A stretch of 64,000 nucleotides of DNA, taken from Candidatus Cohnella colombiensis (GTDB lineage Bacteria; Bacillota; Bacilli; Paenibacillales; Paenibacillaceae). Each line of letters begins with the position of its first letter. Within the stretch, counting starts at the first letter, position 1. This document shows positions 52,108-60,288 of the stretch, piece after piece. The notes under the pieces were generated by a model, which searched no databases, was not told the DNA's origin, and was given only the letters and a program-made list of their open reading frames with translations. The position numbers and the translations under genes were made by a program. The stretch covers positions 1,550,001-1,614,000 of the forward strand of contig CP119317.1 in assembly GCA_029203125.1 (NCBI GenBank). The letters run 5' to 3'.

Positions 52108-52127
52108 GCAATATCCCCCTCGCTCAG
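52108..52127 (-). repeat. solitary copy of the 20-bp GGGATATTG repeat
   Basis: GCAATATCCCCCTCGCTCAG on the plus strand is an exact match to the consensus in the minus orientation. It lies 17 bases beyond the stop of the minus-strand zinc-ribbon gene. CGGGTTACCCG just left of it (52095-52105) makes a small hairpin. Confidence 0.85.
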
Positions 52128-52143
52128 AGGAGGGGGGGTGTGT

Positions 52144-52347
52144 TTACTCTTGCTCGGTAAAAGGGTCCTTCATAAACCACGAGATGTGGGTACAACGTTG
52201 GCAGACGAGTATAGTCGCATTTTTGTTCGCCCAATCTAATCCGAGAAAGGATAGTCCGCTTGTGTTTAACTGTCTGTAATCTTTATCGAAGGTGTCATTG
52301 TGACAGCAGGGACAGCTCACGACTGCACCACCGGCATGATATCTCAT
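52144..52347 (-). CDS. small zinc-ribbon protein
   Basis: A 67-residue protein with two Cys pairs, CPCC (12-15) and CQRC (49-52), the layout of the nucleic-acid-binding zinc-ribbon family found in many Firmicutes. Between them lies a hydrophobic GLSFLGLDWANKNATILV. GGAGGAG precedes the ATG. Function unknown. Confidence 0.72.
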   Translation of the reverse strand: MRYHAGGAVVSCPCCHNDTFDKDYRQLNTSGLSFLGLDWANKNATILVCQRCTHISWFMKDPFTEQE

Positions 52348-52458
52348 TGATAACAGCTCCTCCAGTTAGAATAAGATTATTTACGTGAATCAATCGTATT
52401 CGTTTCATTAAGGAATGATAGGTTGAAGTAATTGATTGCCTGGGATGGTCATAGTATG

Positions 52459-52510
52459 AAAAAAACCGGCATTTCTACAAGTTAAAGTACGTGTAGAGAA
52501 GCCGGTTTTG
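52459..52510. terminator. terminator of lexA
   Basis: AAAACCGGC and GCCGGTTTT enclose an inner stem (TTTCTACA/TGTAGAGA), with A- and T-runs at both ends, so it can work in either direction. Confidence 0.88.
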
Positions 52511-52527
52511 CTATGTACGGGGATGAA

Positions 52528-53148
52528 TTACATAAACGAGCGAATAAGTCCGATGACTTTCCCGAGTATACTTACATTCGTTAACCGAATCGGTTCCATG
52601 CTTGCGTTCTCAGGTTGCAATCGAATATGGTCACGTTCTTTGTAAAATGTTTTTACAGTTGCTTCGTTGTCCTCAGTCATCGCAACGACAATATCTCCAT
52701 TGATTGCAGACTGTTGCTGACGAACAATAACGTAGTCGCCGTTATGGATCCCAGCTTCAATCATACTGTCTCCCATTACAGATAACATGAATACGGGATT
52801 GTCGCCCACCATCGCAGCTGGAAGAGGGAAGTACTCTTCAATATTCTCTGTTGCTGTAATAGGTACACCTGCTGTAACTTTACCGATTAATGGGATTTGA
52901 CGGACAGAGGAAGACAATACAAATGATGAATCATCTTCGTCTAAAATTTCGATCGCACGTGGCTTTGTAGGGTCGCGTCGGATTAAGCCTTTCTTCTCCA
53001 AACGATCTAAGTGACCGTGTACAGTTGAGCTTGAAGCGAGGCCAACAGCTTCGCCTATCTCACGAACAGAAGGGGGATAACCCTTTTCACGGACTTCATT
53101 TTTAATAAATTGTAAGATGGCACTCTGGCGATTAGACATCTTGGACAC
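52528..53148 (-). CDS. lexA: SOS repressor LexA
   Basis: A 206-residue repressor. The winged helix (PPSVREIGEAVGLASSSTVHGHL) is N-terminal; the S24 self-cleavage domain has the Ala93-Gly94 scissile bond in KVTAGVPI, nucleophile Ser128 in MGDSMIEAG and Lys166 in NEATVKTF, matching B. subtilis LexA. The GTG at 53148 follows GGGAGGG by six bases. It is divergent from yneA with shared LexA boxes between them, so it represses itself. Confidence 0.97.
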   Translation of the reverse strand: MSKMSNRQSAILQFIKNEVREKGYPPSVREIGEAVGLASSSTVHGHLDRLEKKGLIRRDPTKPRAIEILDEDDSSFVLSSSVRQIPLIGKVTAGVPITATENIEEYFPLPAAMVGDNPVFMLSVMGDSMIEAGIHNGDYVIVRQQQSAINGDIVVAMTEDNEATVKTFYKERDHIRLQPENASMEPIRLTNVSILGKVIGLIRSFM

Positions 53149-53184
53149 GCCGAACCCTCCCTAATATAAATACAATGATAAGTT

Positions 53185-53213
53185 ATTATAGCATAGAACC
53201 CAAGTTCGTACAA
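53185..53213 (-). promoter_or_regulatory. lexA promoter
   Basis: On the minus strand TTGTAC (53213-53208), 17 bp, then a perfect TATAAT (53190-53185). The -35 overlaps the LexA box at 53212. Confidence 0.8.
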
Positions 53214-53223
53214 ACATTCGTTC
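53212..53223 (-). promoter_or_regulatory. LexA (SOS) box overlapping lexA -35
   Basis: The minus strand reads GAACGAATGTTT, fitting GAAC-RNRY-GTTY. Confidence 0.82.
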
Positions 53224-53227
53224 CACA

Positions 53228-53239
53228 GAACAAATGTTC
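53228..53239. promoter_or_regulatory. LexA (SOS) box, symmetrical
   Basis: GAACAAATGTTC matches the Gram-positive SOS box and lies upstream of the yneA -35 (TTGACG, 53250-53255). Confidence 0.88.
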
Positions 53240-53285
53240 CAAAAAGTTATTGACGCAAATGTATGTTCGTGTTATTGTAATATCA

Positions 53286-53297
53286 GAACAAACGTTT
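53286..53297 (+). promoter_or_regulatory. LexA (SOS) box near yneA start
   Basis: GAACAAACGTTT fits GAAC-RNRY-GTTY and lies 13 bases before the yneA ATG, where bound LexA would block transcription. Confidence 0.8.
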
Positions 53298-53309
53298 GGG
53301 GTGAGCTTA

Positions 53310-53714
53310 ATGGTCAATGTATGGGTTCTCGGTGAACATACTTCAGCTTCAGCAAATCGTAAGCATACGACGTTCTATCGAGCGGAGGGTATTGCAACTC
53401 GGAACAGGCAGTCGTATAAGAAGTGGGGAGTGGTGCGTAGTGTTTGCATGATGTTCGCATTCCTTATTTTGTTCAGCGGCTTTACATTGGTTCGTACATA
53501 CGCCTCCAGTAGCGAAGTGATCCCAGCATCAATAGATGAGGTTGTCATCTCTGTAGACAGCGGTGATACGCTGTGGGGATTGGCAAGTATATATAAGAAG
53601 TCTTCCATGGATACCCGTGAAGCTGTTCATACATTAATGAAGCGGAATGGCTTAACATCTTCACAATTAAGTTCGGGTCAATCGATTATTGTTCCTTCGC
53701 TAATGTTGGAGTAA
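53310..53714 (+). CDS. yneA: YneA-like SOS cell-division inhibitor, LysM protein
   Basis: A 134-residue protein with one membrane helix (VCMMFAFLILFSGFTLVRTYA, about 47-67) and a C-terminal extracytoplasmic LysM domain (VISVDSGDTLWGLASIY ... SGQSIIVPSL). B. subtilis YneA has the same layout and delays division during the SOS response. The ATG at 53310 follows GGGGTGAGC. The N-terminal cytoplasmic part (about 45 residues) is longer than usual for YneA. Position divergent from lexA with three SOS boxes supports the call. Confidence 0.88.
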   Translation: MVNVWVLGEHTSASANRKHTTFYRAEGIATRNRQSYKKWGVVRSVCMMFAFLILFSGFTLVRTYASSSEVIPASIDEVVISVDSGDTLWGLASIYKKSSMDTREAVHTLMKRNGLTSSQLSSGQSIIVPSLMLE

Positions 53715-53732
53715 GAGTTGGTTTTACGATGT

Positions 53733-53752
53733 AGAGAACATTCGTTCTCTTT
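53733..53752 (+). terminator. hairpin after yneA that also resembles an SOS box
   Basis: AGAGAAC-ATTC-GTTCTCT with TTTC after it is a small terminator-like hairpin. Its centre GAACATTCGTTC also fits GAAC-N4-GTTC. Confidence 0.5.
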
Positions 53753-53781
53753 CAACATCATCTATAAACAATGAATAGAGT

Positions 53782-54165
53782 GGGGGTGTCCCAAAAGTAA
53801 GCTACCACCACTCTAATAAGGACTTCATACGCTCGTAACGGAAACGATTAATGGTACGAAAATCTGGTCTCTGCCTGTCAGTGATCTCCTTTCGTAAATG
53901 GTGGGTGGCACTTCCATTTTACCAAAAGGCGGTTTCTTTTTGCGTTTAAAATGCTTTTTTCTCGTTATTTTTGACATAAAAGAATGGGGTGTATCTCGTG
54001 TAGGAGCGAAGCGTTTGCCTTTGAAATCGGGGGATGTCCATATAAACCTCATTCCAAATCCCCTGATTTCAACAGCAACCGGAACGAGATACACCCCCGA
54101 AAGAAAACAAAGTCGACAGAAATAGGGTGTCCCTAGTCATTTAACATGACTTTAGGTACACCCCC
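53782..54165. mobile_element. 384-bp IS remnant or MITE with palindromic core
   Basis: The ends GGGGGTGTCCCAAAAGT (53782-53798) and ACTTTAGGTACACCCCC (54149-54165) are inverted repeats matching at 15 of 17 positions and resemble IS1182-type ends. Inside, GGGGTGTATCTCGT/ACGAGATACACCCC (53986-54097) encloses TTGAAATCGGGGGAT with its complement, a nested hairpin. A minus-strand frame at 53825-54094 contains basic sequence (KKHFKRKKKPPFG) but partly reads the hairpin and looks non-functional. No intact transposase or clear target duplication is present. Confidence 0.6.
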
Positions 54166-54170
54166 TTTTT
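54124..54170 (+). terminator. hairpin with T-run at the right end of the IS remnant
   Basis: AGGGTGTCCCTAGTCAT pairs imperfectly with ATGACTTTAGGTACACCCC, followed by five T. It can act as a terminator before ynzC. Confidence 0.6.
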
Positions 54171-54248
54171 GTATGCGAGTTACCTTGACAAGCCCTCTCT
54201 TGAAGTGTCAAAGTATAGTAGGTATAGAGAGAAGGGAGTGAGACAGCA

Positions 54249-54449
54249 ATGGAGAAATTAGCAATGGACCAATTAATACAACGAATCAATGAACTGGCAC
54301 GTAAAAGCAAAAAGGTTGGCTTAACTGCTGATGAAATCGCCGAACGTGATGAGCTTCGCAAGCAATATTTGAATAACTTTAAACTAAATTTCCGTGAACA
54401 GCTTGATCAAATCGAATTTACGGATGAGAAACCACCCATCGTGCATTAA
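54249..54449 (+). CDS. ynzC: DUF896 protein YnzC-like
   Basis: A 66-residue helical-hairpin protein of family DUF896: LIQRINELARKSKKVGLTADEIAERDELRKQYL. Bacillus YnzC has the same length and lies near lexA-yneA. A coiled-coil N-terminus and a less ordered C-terminus are expected. GAAGGGAGTG precedes the ATG. The biochemical role is unknown. Confidence 0.9.
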   Translation: MEKLAMDQLIQRINELARKSKKVGLTADEIAERDELRKQYLNNFKLNFREQLDQIEFTDEKPPIVH

Positions 54450-54494
54450 TAGATCGCGGTATTCGTTGCTTGGCTAACTAAAAGGAGGAACATT

Positions 54495-55019
54495 ATGGCT
54501 CGTTCATGGGAACGTATGGTATTAAAAAACTCGAAACAAATTAATAAGCGTCGTAAAAAAGAGGGGAAGCAATCACTCAGTAAATCTTCACCAGCGAAAG
54601 TTGCTGATCGGTTTCAAGGGCGCAGCTACATTGTCCCTACGATTCTAATCTTATTTATTGTGCTATATGTGCTCTTAGCACAACCATGGTCAGATGCGTT
54701 TATGCCGAATCGAACATTATTTTGGGCGACCGTAGGTGCATATCTCGTCTTGGCACTGTTTTACTTCATGCGCCGCCCGTATCTTTCCGTAACGCGAGAT
54801 ACACTTGAAACGCGCAAGTTGACGGGTTACAAAACGTTGCGCCCAGGCGAAATTCGCAAATTCGTCATTCAGCCTGGTTATGTCATCGTTGAATCGGTCA
54901 AAGGAACGAACTGGGTATTTTCTCGTGTGATGAATCGTTACCCGATCGATCGAATGGCTGAAAGATTGAAAGTATATGCAGATCTTCACCATGTGGAGTG
55001 GGAAGTTAAATCGAAGTGA
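54495..55019 (+). CDS. two-helix membrane protein of unknown function
   Basis: A 174-residue protein with a basic N-terminal cytoplasmic part (KQINKRRKKEGKQ), two close membrane helices (YIVPTILILFIVLYVLLA and LFWATVGAYLVLALFYFM) and an ~80-residue C-terminal domain (LSVTRDTLETRKLTGYKTL, VIVESVKGTNWVFSRVMNRYPIDRM) that may fold like a PH domain. GGAGG lies before the ATG and the HAD gene follows after 12 bp. No family is recognised with confidence. Confidence 0.75.
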   Translation: MARSWERMVLKNSKQINKRRKKEGKQSLSKSSPAKVADRFQGRSYIVPTILILFIVLYVLLAQPWSDAFMPNRTLFWATVGAYLVLALFYFMRRPYLSVTRDTLETRKLTGYKTLRPGEIRKFVIQPGYVIVESVKGTNWVFSRVMNRYPIDRMAERLKVYADLHHVEWEVKSK

Positions 55020-55031
55020 GGAGAACGAAAG

Positions 55032-55823
55032 ATGTCAGTGAAGGCTGTTTTATTTGATTTGGATGATACCCTATTATGGGATGAACGTAGCGTAAGTGAA
55101 GCTTTCCGTAACACTTGCCGTGTTGGTGCAGAAGCGACAGGTTTGAACGAAGAGGAATTAGAAGCATCGGTCAGAAGAGAAGCAAGAGCTCTTTATGAGA
55201 CGTATGAAACATTTTCGTTTACTCAAATGATCGGAATTAATCCGTTTGAAGCGTTATGGGGAAATTTCAAAAAGGGTGAGCATGATATGTTCCGCAAGTT
55301 AGAGCTGCTTGCTCCAGATTATCGTGTACAATCATGGACGAATGGTCTTGCCGCACTTGGCGTTCATAATGCTGAGCTTGGCAAAGAGCTAGCTGAATAC
55401 TTTCCAGCGCAGCGCAGAACATTACCCTATGTGTATGATGAAACGTTTGCGATTTTAGATGAGCTTCGTCAAGAGTATAAGCTACTTCTGTTAACAAACG
55501 GTTCACCTGATTTGCAGCAAGAGAAGCTTGATGGGGTGCCATCGCTCATTCCTTACTTTGATGCGATTGTAATCTCAGGTAACTTCGGAGAAGGAAAGCC
55601 GTCGACGAAATTGTTCACTCACGCCATGGAGCAAATCGGAATTAGCGCCAATGAAGGCGTTATGGTAGGAGACAAGCTCACGACGGATATTCTTGGTGCG
55701 AATCGCGCTGGCATGACTTCGATTTGGATTAACCGACATGGCCATACACGTAATGATGAAATCATTCCTTCCTATGAAATTAAGAGCTTAACTGATCTTC
55801 CTGCATTACTAAAGCAACTATAA
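55032..55823 (+). CDS. HAD-superfamily hydrolase (YjjG-like)
   Basis: A 263-residue HAD phosphatase with nucleophile and acid/base Asp9 and Asp11 in FDLDDTLLW, motif II Thr/Ser in LLLTNGSP, motif III Lys in GEGKPSTKLF, and motif IV MVGDKLTTDILGANRAGM. A helical type I cap lies between motifs I and II. Members act on small phosphorylated metabolites or nucleotides; the substrate is unknown. AGGAGAACG precedes the ATG. Confidence 0.9.
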   Translation: MSVKAVLFDLDDTLLWDERSVSEAFRNTCRVGAEATGLNEEELEASVRREARALYETYETFSFTQMIGINPFEALWGNFKKGEHDMFRKLELLAPDYRVQSWTNGLAALGVHNAELGKELAEYFPAQRRTLPYVYDETFAILDELRQEYKLLLLTNGSPDLQQEKLDGVPSLIPYFDAIVISGNFGEGKPSTKLFTHAMEQIGISANEGVMVGDKLTTDILGANRAGMTSIWINRHGHTRNDEIIPSYEIKSLTDLPALLKQL

Positions 55824-55840
55824 AAAATAAATCACAACAA

Positions 55841-55878
55841 AAAGCTGCTCAAAAGTGATGACACTTCAGAGCAGCTTT
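55841..55878. terminator. bidirectional terminator
   Basis: AAAGCTGCTC and GAGCAGCTTT pair, with a smaller inner AAGTG/CACTT stem, between the convergent HAD and mtnD genes. Confidence 0.85.
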
Positions 55879-55893
55879 CATATTAGCTAAATA

Positions 55894-56433
55894 TTACTTC
55901 ACGAATGTAGGATCATCATAGTTTTGCGCGATCCAGCCTTCTGGTTCGATGAATAAACGAACGGCAACGATTTTGCGGTTATCCATCAAGGTGAAGAAGT
56001 GGGGTGCGCCTTCAGGAACAGAGATGACATCACCTGCTTCGAGCTCGACATCGAAGTAGCCGGTATTCTCATCACCCTTGATGATGAAAATGCCGCGTCC
56101 AGCTGTAATTGCACGAACTTCGTCCTCTGTGTGGGTGTGAACATTTTCGAATTTTTTGAGCAGCTCCTCAATGTTTGGAGTGGCTTCGGAAAGTGTAATA
56201 ACGTCCCATGTTTTATAACCGCGACGCGAAGCAAGATCACGAATTTCACCATCGTAGGTGGACAAAATTTCATTCTTATCGTCATCTGATAGGGCGAAAT
56301 TTTCTTGTAGATGTGCAGGTAATTTGGAAGGATCCCAATGTTCATAAATGACATTGTTGTTGCCGAGAAATTGGCGAACATTATCTTCGCCCTTGATGCG
56401 TTCGTTCGTATTGCGAATGCGAATTTCAGCCAT
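55894..56433 (-). CDS. mtnD: acireductone dioxygenase
   Basis: A 179-residue cupin metalloenzyme of the methionine salvage pathway that oxidises acireductone to the keto acid precursor of methionine. The metal ligands are His99, His101 and Glu105 in HTHTEDE and His145 in PEGAPHFF. The ATG at 56433 follows AGAGGA; the longer frame is rejected. No other salvage genes are in the window. It is divergent from metH, a functional link through methionine. Confidence 0.92.
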   Translation of the reverse strand: MAEIRIRNTNERIKGEDNVRQFLGNNNVIYEHWDPSKLPAHLQENFALSDDDKNEILSTYDGEIRDLASRRGYKTWDVITLSEATPNIEELLKKFENVHTHTEDEVRAITAGRGIFIIKGDENTGYFDVELEAGDVISVPEGAPHFFTLMDNRKIVAVRLFIEPEGWIAQNYDDPTFVK

Positions 56434-56576
56434 AAATAATTCCTCTTTTCCCAATTGGATTTTATGCTATTATTATATCGTATAAATAAAACGATGTCGA
56501 CTGTACTTCTGTTCGTCAATAGTTGAATCTGATACTATAGATTTATAGAGAAAAACCTTAGGGGGAGAACCTAGTT

Positions 56577-59500
56577 ATGACTTTTTCACGAAATAAACCG
56601 TCATTGCAAGCAGAAATAGACAAACGTATCCTCATTATGGATGGCGCGATGGGTACGATGATTCAACAAGCGGATCTAACTGCTGATGATTTTGGCAGTG
56701 ATGATCTAGATGGTTGTAACGAGCTACTCGTCTTAACTCGACCTGATGTGATTTCGAGCATTCATGAGGCTTATTTAGCTGCGGGTGCTGACATTATTGA
56801 AACGAATACATTTGGAGCAACGAGCATTGTTCTTGCCGAATATGATATTCCTGAAAAAGCACGCGAGCTTAACTTGGTAGCTGCACGTCTTGCAAGGGAA
56901 GCATGTGATAAATTTTCGACCCCTGAACGTCCTCGCTTTGTTGCGGGAGCACTTGGACCGACGACAAAGACATTATCGGTAACCGGCGGTGTAACCTTTG
57001 AGGAATTGATTGACAGCTATTACGAGCAGGTTGTGGCGTTGATCGAGGGTGACGTAGATACGATTCTTATTGAGACGAGTCAGGATACTTTGAACGTTAA
57101 AGCAGCCAGCATTGGTGTGCGCAAAGCATTTAGCGATACTGGTGTTACTCTACCCATCATGATAAGTGGTACGATTGAGCCGATGGGGACGACTTTGGCA
57201 GGACAGACGATTGAATCCTTCTATATCTCATTGGAACATCTTAAACCGATATCAATGGGACTAAATTGCGCGACAGGACCTGAATTTATGCGTGATCATC
57301 TCCGAACGCTGTCTGGGATTTCACATTCTGCTGTAAGCTGTTATCCGAATGCCGGTTTACCAGATGAAAATGGTCATTACCACGAATCTCCGGATTCGTT
57401 AGCTAAAAAGCTAACGGCGTTCGCCGAACAAGGGTGGTTGAACATCGTTGGGGGCTGCTGTGGGACGACACCTGCGCATATCGCAGCATTAGCGGAGTCA
57501 CTAAAGGATATTAAACCACGTGCGCTAAATGGTGAGCATCCGCCGGCAGTATCGGGTATAGATACAGTATACATTGAGGATGACAATCGTCCGATCATGA
57601 TCGGGGAACGTACGAATATTGCGGGCTCTCGCAAGTTTAAGCGTTTAATTAAAGAAGAAAAATTCGATGAAGCTTCCGAAATTGCACGTGCCCAAGTAAA
57701 AGGCGGCGCGCAAATCATCGATATTAACTTGCAAGATACCGATATCGACGAAGCGTTTGCAGTGAAAAATTTCCTTCCAATGGTAACGAAGAAAATTAAA
57801 GCACCGCTCATGCTCGATTCAACGTATGACCATATTATTGAGCTAGGACTCAAGTATTCACAAGGGAAAGCGATCATTAACTCGATTAACCTTGAAGATG
57901 GGGAAACGAAGTTTGAGGGCATTTTGCCGTTGATCCATAAGTATGGTGCCGCGGTTGTTTGTATTTTGATTGACGAGCGGGGACAGGCAGTTAGTCGTGA
58001 AGCGAAGCTCGAAGTCGCAACACGTTCATATGAGCTGCTCGTGAACAAATATGGGATGCAACCGGATGATATTATTTTCGACCCGAATATGTTCCCGATT
58101 GGTTCAGGCGACCCTCAGTATATTGGATCTGCGGTTGAAACGATCGAAGGCATTCGGATGATTAAAGAGAAGTATCCTCGTGCGAAGACGATTCTTGGCT
58201 TAAGTAATATTTCATTCGGTCTGCCGGATGCGGGTCGTGAAGTGCTCAACTCTGTGTATCTGTATCACTGCACGAAGGCAGGTCTAGATTACGCGATCGT
58301 GAATACGGAAAAGCTTGAACGTTATGCTTCAATTCCTGAAGCAGAACGTAAGCTTGCAGAGGCGTTAATCTATGATACGAATGACGAGACGTTAGCAGCA
58401 TTCGTTGCAGCATTCCGCGATAAGAAAACCGAAAAGAAGGTTCAAGTTTCTAACTTAACTTTAGAAGAAAGACTTGCTAGTTATATTGTAGAGGGAACGA
58501 AGGAAGGCCTGGCAGCGGACTTGGAGCAGGCTATGGGTAAATACAGCCCGCTCGAAATTATTAATGGTCCGTTGATGGCGGGGATGGAGGAAGTTGGTCG
58601 CCTCTTCAATGGCAACGAGTTGATTGTTGCAGAGGTACTTCAAAGCGCAGAGGTAATGAAAGCATCCGTTGCGCATTTGGAGCCACATATGGAGAAGAAT
58701 GAGTCAGCTGTGAAAGGTACGATCATGCTAGCAACTGTTAAAGGTGATGTGCATGACATCGGCAAAAATCTAGTTGAAATTATTTTAGCGAACAACGGCT
58801 ATAAAATTATTAACTTAGGGATTAAAGTACCGCCGGATCAAATTATTGAGGCTGCTCGTACACATAAGCCAGATGCCATTGGTTTATCAGGCTTACTCGT
58901 TAAATCAGCGCAGCAGATGGTTGTAACCGCTCAGGATTTACGTGAGGCAGGTGTTGATGTACCGATTCTCGTTGGTGGTGCGGCACTCACACGTAAGTTC
59001 ACAAAAACACGGATAGCACCAGAATACAAAGGGATCGTGCTCTATTCAAAGGACGCGATGGAAGGGCTTGATACAGCGAATAAGCTAAGTGATCCTGAGC
59101 ATCGCAAGCGCATTACCGAAGAGCATTGGGCAGCTCAAGCTGCGCTTTCCGAAGAAGTGGAGAAGCCCAAAGTGCTTCCTGAGCTAACGAGAGCAAGAAG
59201 ATCAAACATTTCACAGGATGCACCTTTATTTACGCCACCAGATTTTGAACGCCATGTGATTCGAGATTATCCATTATCGCATGTGCAGCCTTTTGTAAAT
59301 ATGCAGATGTTGCTCGGACATCACTTGGGCTTGAAAGGGAATGTAGAGGAATTACTTGCTGCCGGTGATGAACGGACAGTAAATCTTAAAAATACAGTGG
59401 ACGAGATATTGACTCTATCGCAGCAAGAAGGCTGGATTAGTCCTCGAGCCATGTATCAATTTTTCCCGGCACAATCGGATGGGAATGACATTATCGTCTA

Positions 59501-60029
59501 TGACCCGCATAATCCAACACAAGTCTTGAAGCGCTTTTCCTTCCCGCGCCAAAATGTAGAGCCCTATTTATGCTTAGCTGATTTCTTGAAATCTGTTGAG
59601 AGCGGCATTATGGATACAGTTGGATTCTTGATTGTAACTGCAGGTAAAGGCGTAAGAGAGCAAGGAGACAAGTGGAAGGAAAGCGGTGACTACTTGCGGA
59701 TGCATGCACTGCAAGCAACTGCGCTTGAAGTAGCGGAAGGATTAGCTGAACGGGTTCATCAGATTATGCGTGATAACTGGGGCTTCCCCGATCCCATTGA
59801 GATGACGATGAAGCAACGCTTCGGCGCACGTTACCAAGGGATTCGTGTTTCGTTTGGATATCCAGCATGTCCTGATCTCGAAATGCAAGGTCCATTGTTC
59901 GAGCTGCTGAAACCAGAAGATATTGGAATAGAGCTGACAGAAGGGTTCATGATGGAGCCTGAAGCGTCGGTATCCGCAATGGTATTCGCACATCCGGAAG
60001 CGCAATATTTCAATGTTGAGAAAGTATAA
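56577..60029 (+). CDS. metH: cobalamin-dependent methionine synthase
   Basis: An 1150-residue modular enzyme. In order: homocysteine-binding domain (GAMGTMIQQAD; zinc Cys in GLNCATGP and GGCCGTTPAHIA, residues 1-310), pterin-binding domain (MIGERTNIAGSRKF, about 340-600), cobalamin cap and B12 domain with DVHDIGKN (His ligand, about 630-860) and a C-terminal SAM-dependent reactivation domain (PYLCLADFL, RFGARYQGIRVSFGYPACPDL). It transfers methyl from methyltetrahydrofolate to homocysteine. GGGGGAG precedes the ATG; no SAM or cobalamin riboswitch is evident in the 143-bp upstream gap. Confidence 0.97.
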   Translation: MTFSRNKPSLQAEIDKRILIMDGAMGTMIQQADLTADDFGSDDLDGCNELLVLTRPDVISSIHEAYLAAGADIIETNTFGATSIVLAEYDIPEKARELNLVAARLAREACDKFSTPERPRFVAGALGPTTKTLSVTGGVTFEELIDSYYEQVVALIEGDVDTILIETSQDTLNVKAASIGVRKAFSDTGVTLPIMISGTIEPMGTTLAGQTIESFYISLEHLKPISMGLNCATGPEFMRDHLRTLSGISHSAVSCYPNAGLPDENGHYHESPDSLAKKLTAFAEQGWLNIVGGCCGTTPAHIAALAESLKDIKPRALNGEHPPAVSGIDTVYIEDDNRPIMIGERTNIAGSRKFKRLIKEEKFDEASEIARAQVKGGAQIIDINLQDTDIDEAFAVKNFLPMVTKKIKAPLMLDSTYDHIIELGLKYSQGKAIINSINLEDGETKFEGILPLIHKYGAAVVCILIDERGQAVSREAKLEVATRSYELLVNKYGMQPDDIIFDPNMFPIGSGDPQYIGSAVETIEGIRMIKEKYPRAKTILGLSNISFGLPDAGREVLNSVYLYHCTKAGLDYAIVNTEKLERYASIPEAERKLAEALIYDTNDETLAAFVAAFRDKKTEKKVQVSNLTLEERLASYIVEGTKEGLAADLEQAMGKYSPLEIINGPLMAGMEEVGRLFNGNELIVAEVLQSAEVMKASVAHLEPHMEKNESAVKGTIMLATVKGDVHDIGKNLVEIILANNGYKIINLGIKVPPDQIIEAARTHKPDAIGLSGLLVKSAQQMVVTAQDLREAGVDVPILVGGAALTRKFTKTRIAPEYKGIVLYSKDAMEGLDTANKLSDPEHRKRITEEHWAAQAALSEEVEKPKVLPELTRARRSNISQDAPLFTPPDFERHVIRDYPLSHVQPFVNMQMLLGHHLGLKGNVEELLAAGDERTVNLKNTVDEILTLSQQEGWISPRAMYQFFPAQSDGNDIIVYDPHNPTQVLKRFSFPRQNVEPYLCLADFLKSVESGIMDTVGFLIVTAGKGVREQGDKWKESGDYLRMHALQATALEVAEGLAERVHQIMRDNWGFPDPIEMTMKQRFGARYQGIRVSFGYPACPDLEMQGPLFELLKPEDIGIELTEGFMMEPEASVSAMVFAHPEAQYFNVEKV

Positions 60030-60046
60030 TCGATAGGCCTATATTG

Positions 60047-60090
60047 TCCCCGAACAATGGCGCTTTGCAGGCTGTTGCTTCGGGGATTTT
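60047..60090 (+). terminator. terminator of metH
   Basis: CCCCGAA and TTCGGGG enclose an inner CAATGGC/GCTGTTG stem, followed by ATTTT. Confidence 0.8.
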
Positions 60091-60288
60091 GCTTGTATTA
60101 ACTTTTCCCGGGAAAGCGCAGGAAGCGACATGTAGCGGGTATTTATTAGGCAATGTAGCGAAGGCTGACGGAATCTCATTAATTTAGTGCTCAATGTGTC
60201 GAAAGTGAGCTTAAATCACTCATTGCTACACGAACATGTATTCGATACAATAGAGAATATTGAGGAAATAATGACTAGGAGAATCGCG

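Noticed and set aside
53825..54094. 89-residue minus-strand protein in the IS remnant
   Set aside because: Much of it reads through the two arms of the long hairpin, so it is probably a by-product of the palindrome.
56434..56576. SAM or cobalamin riboswitch upstream of metH
   Set aside because: The 143-bp gap shows no conserved riboswitch core and no leader terminator.
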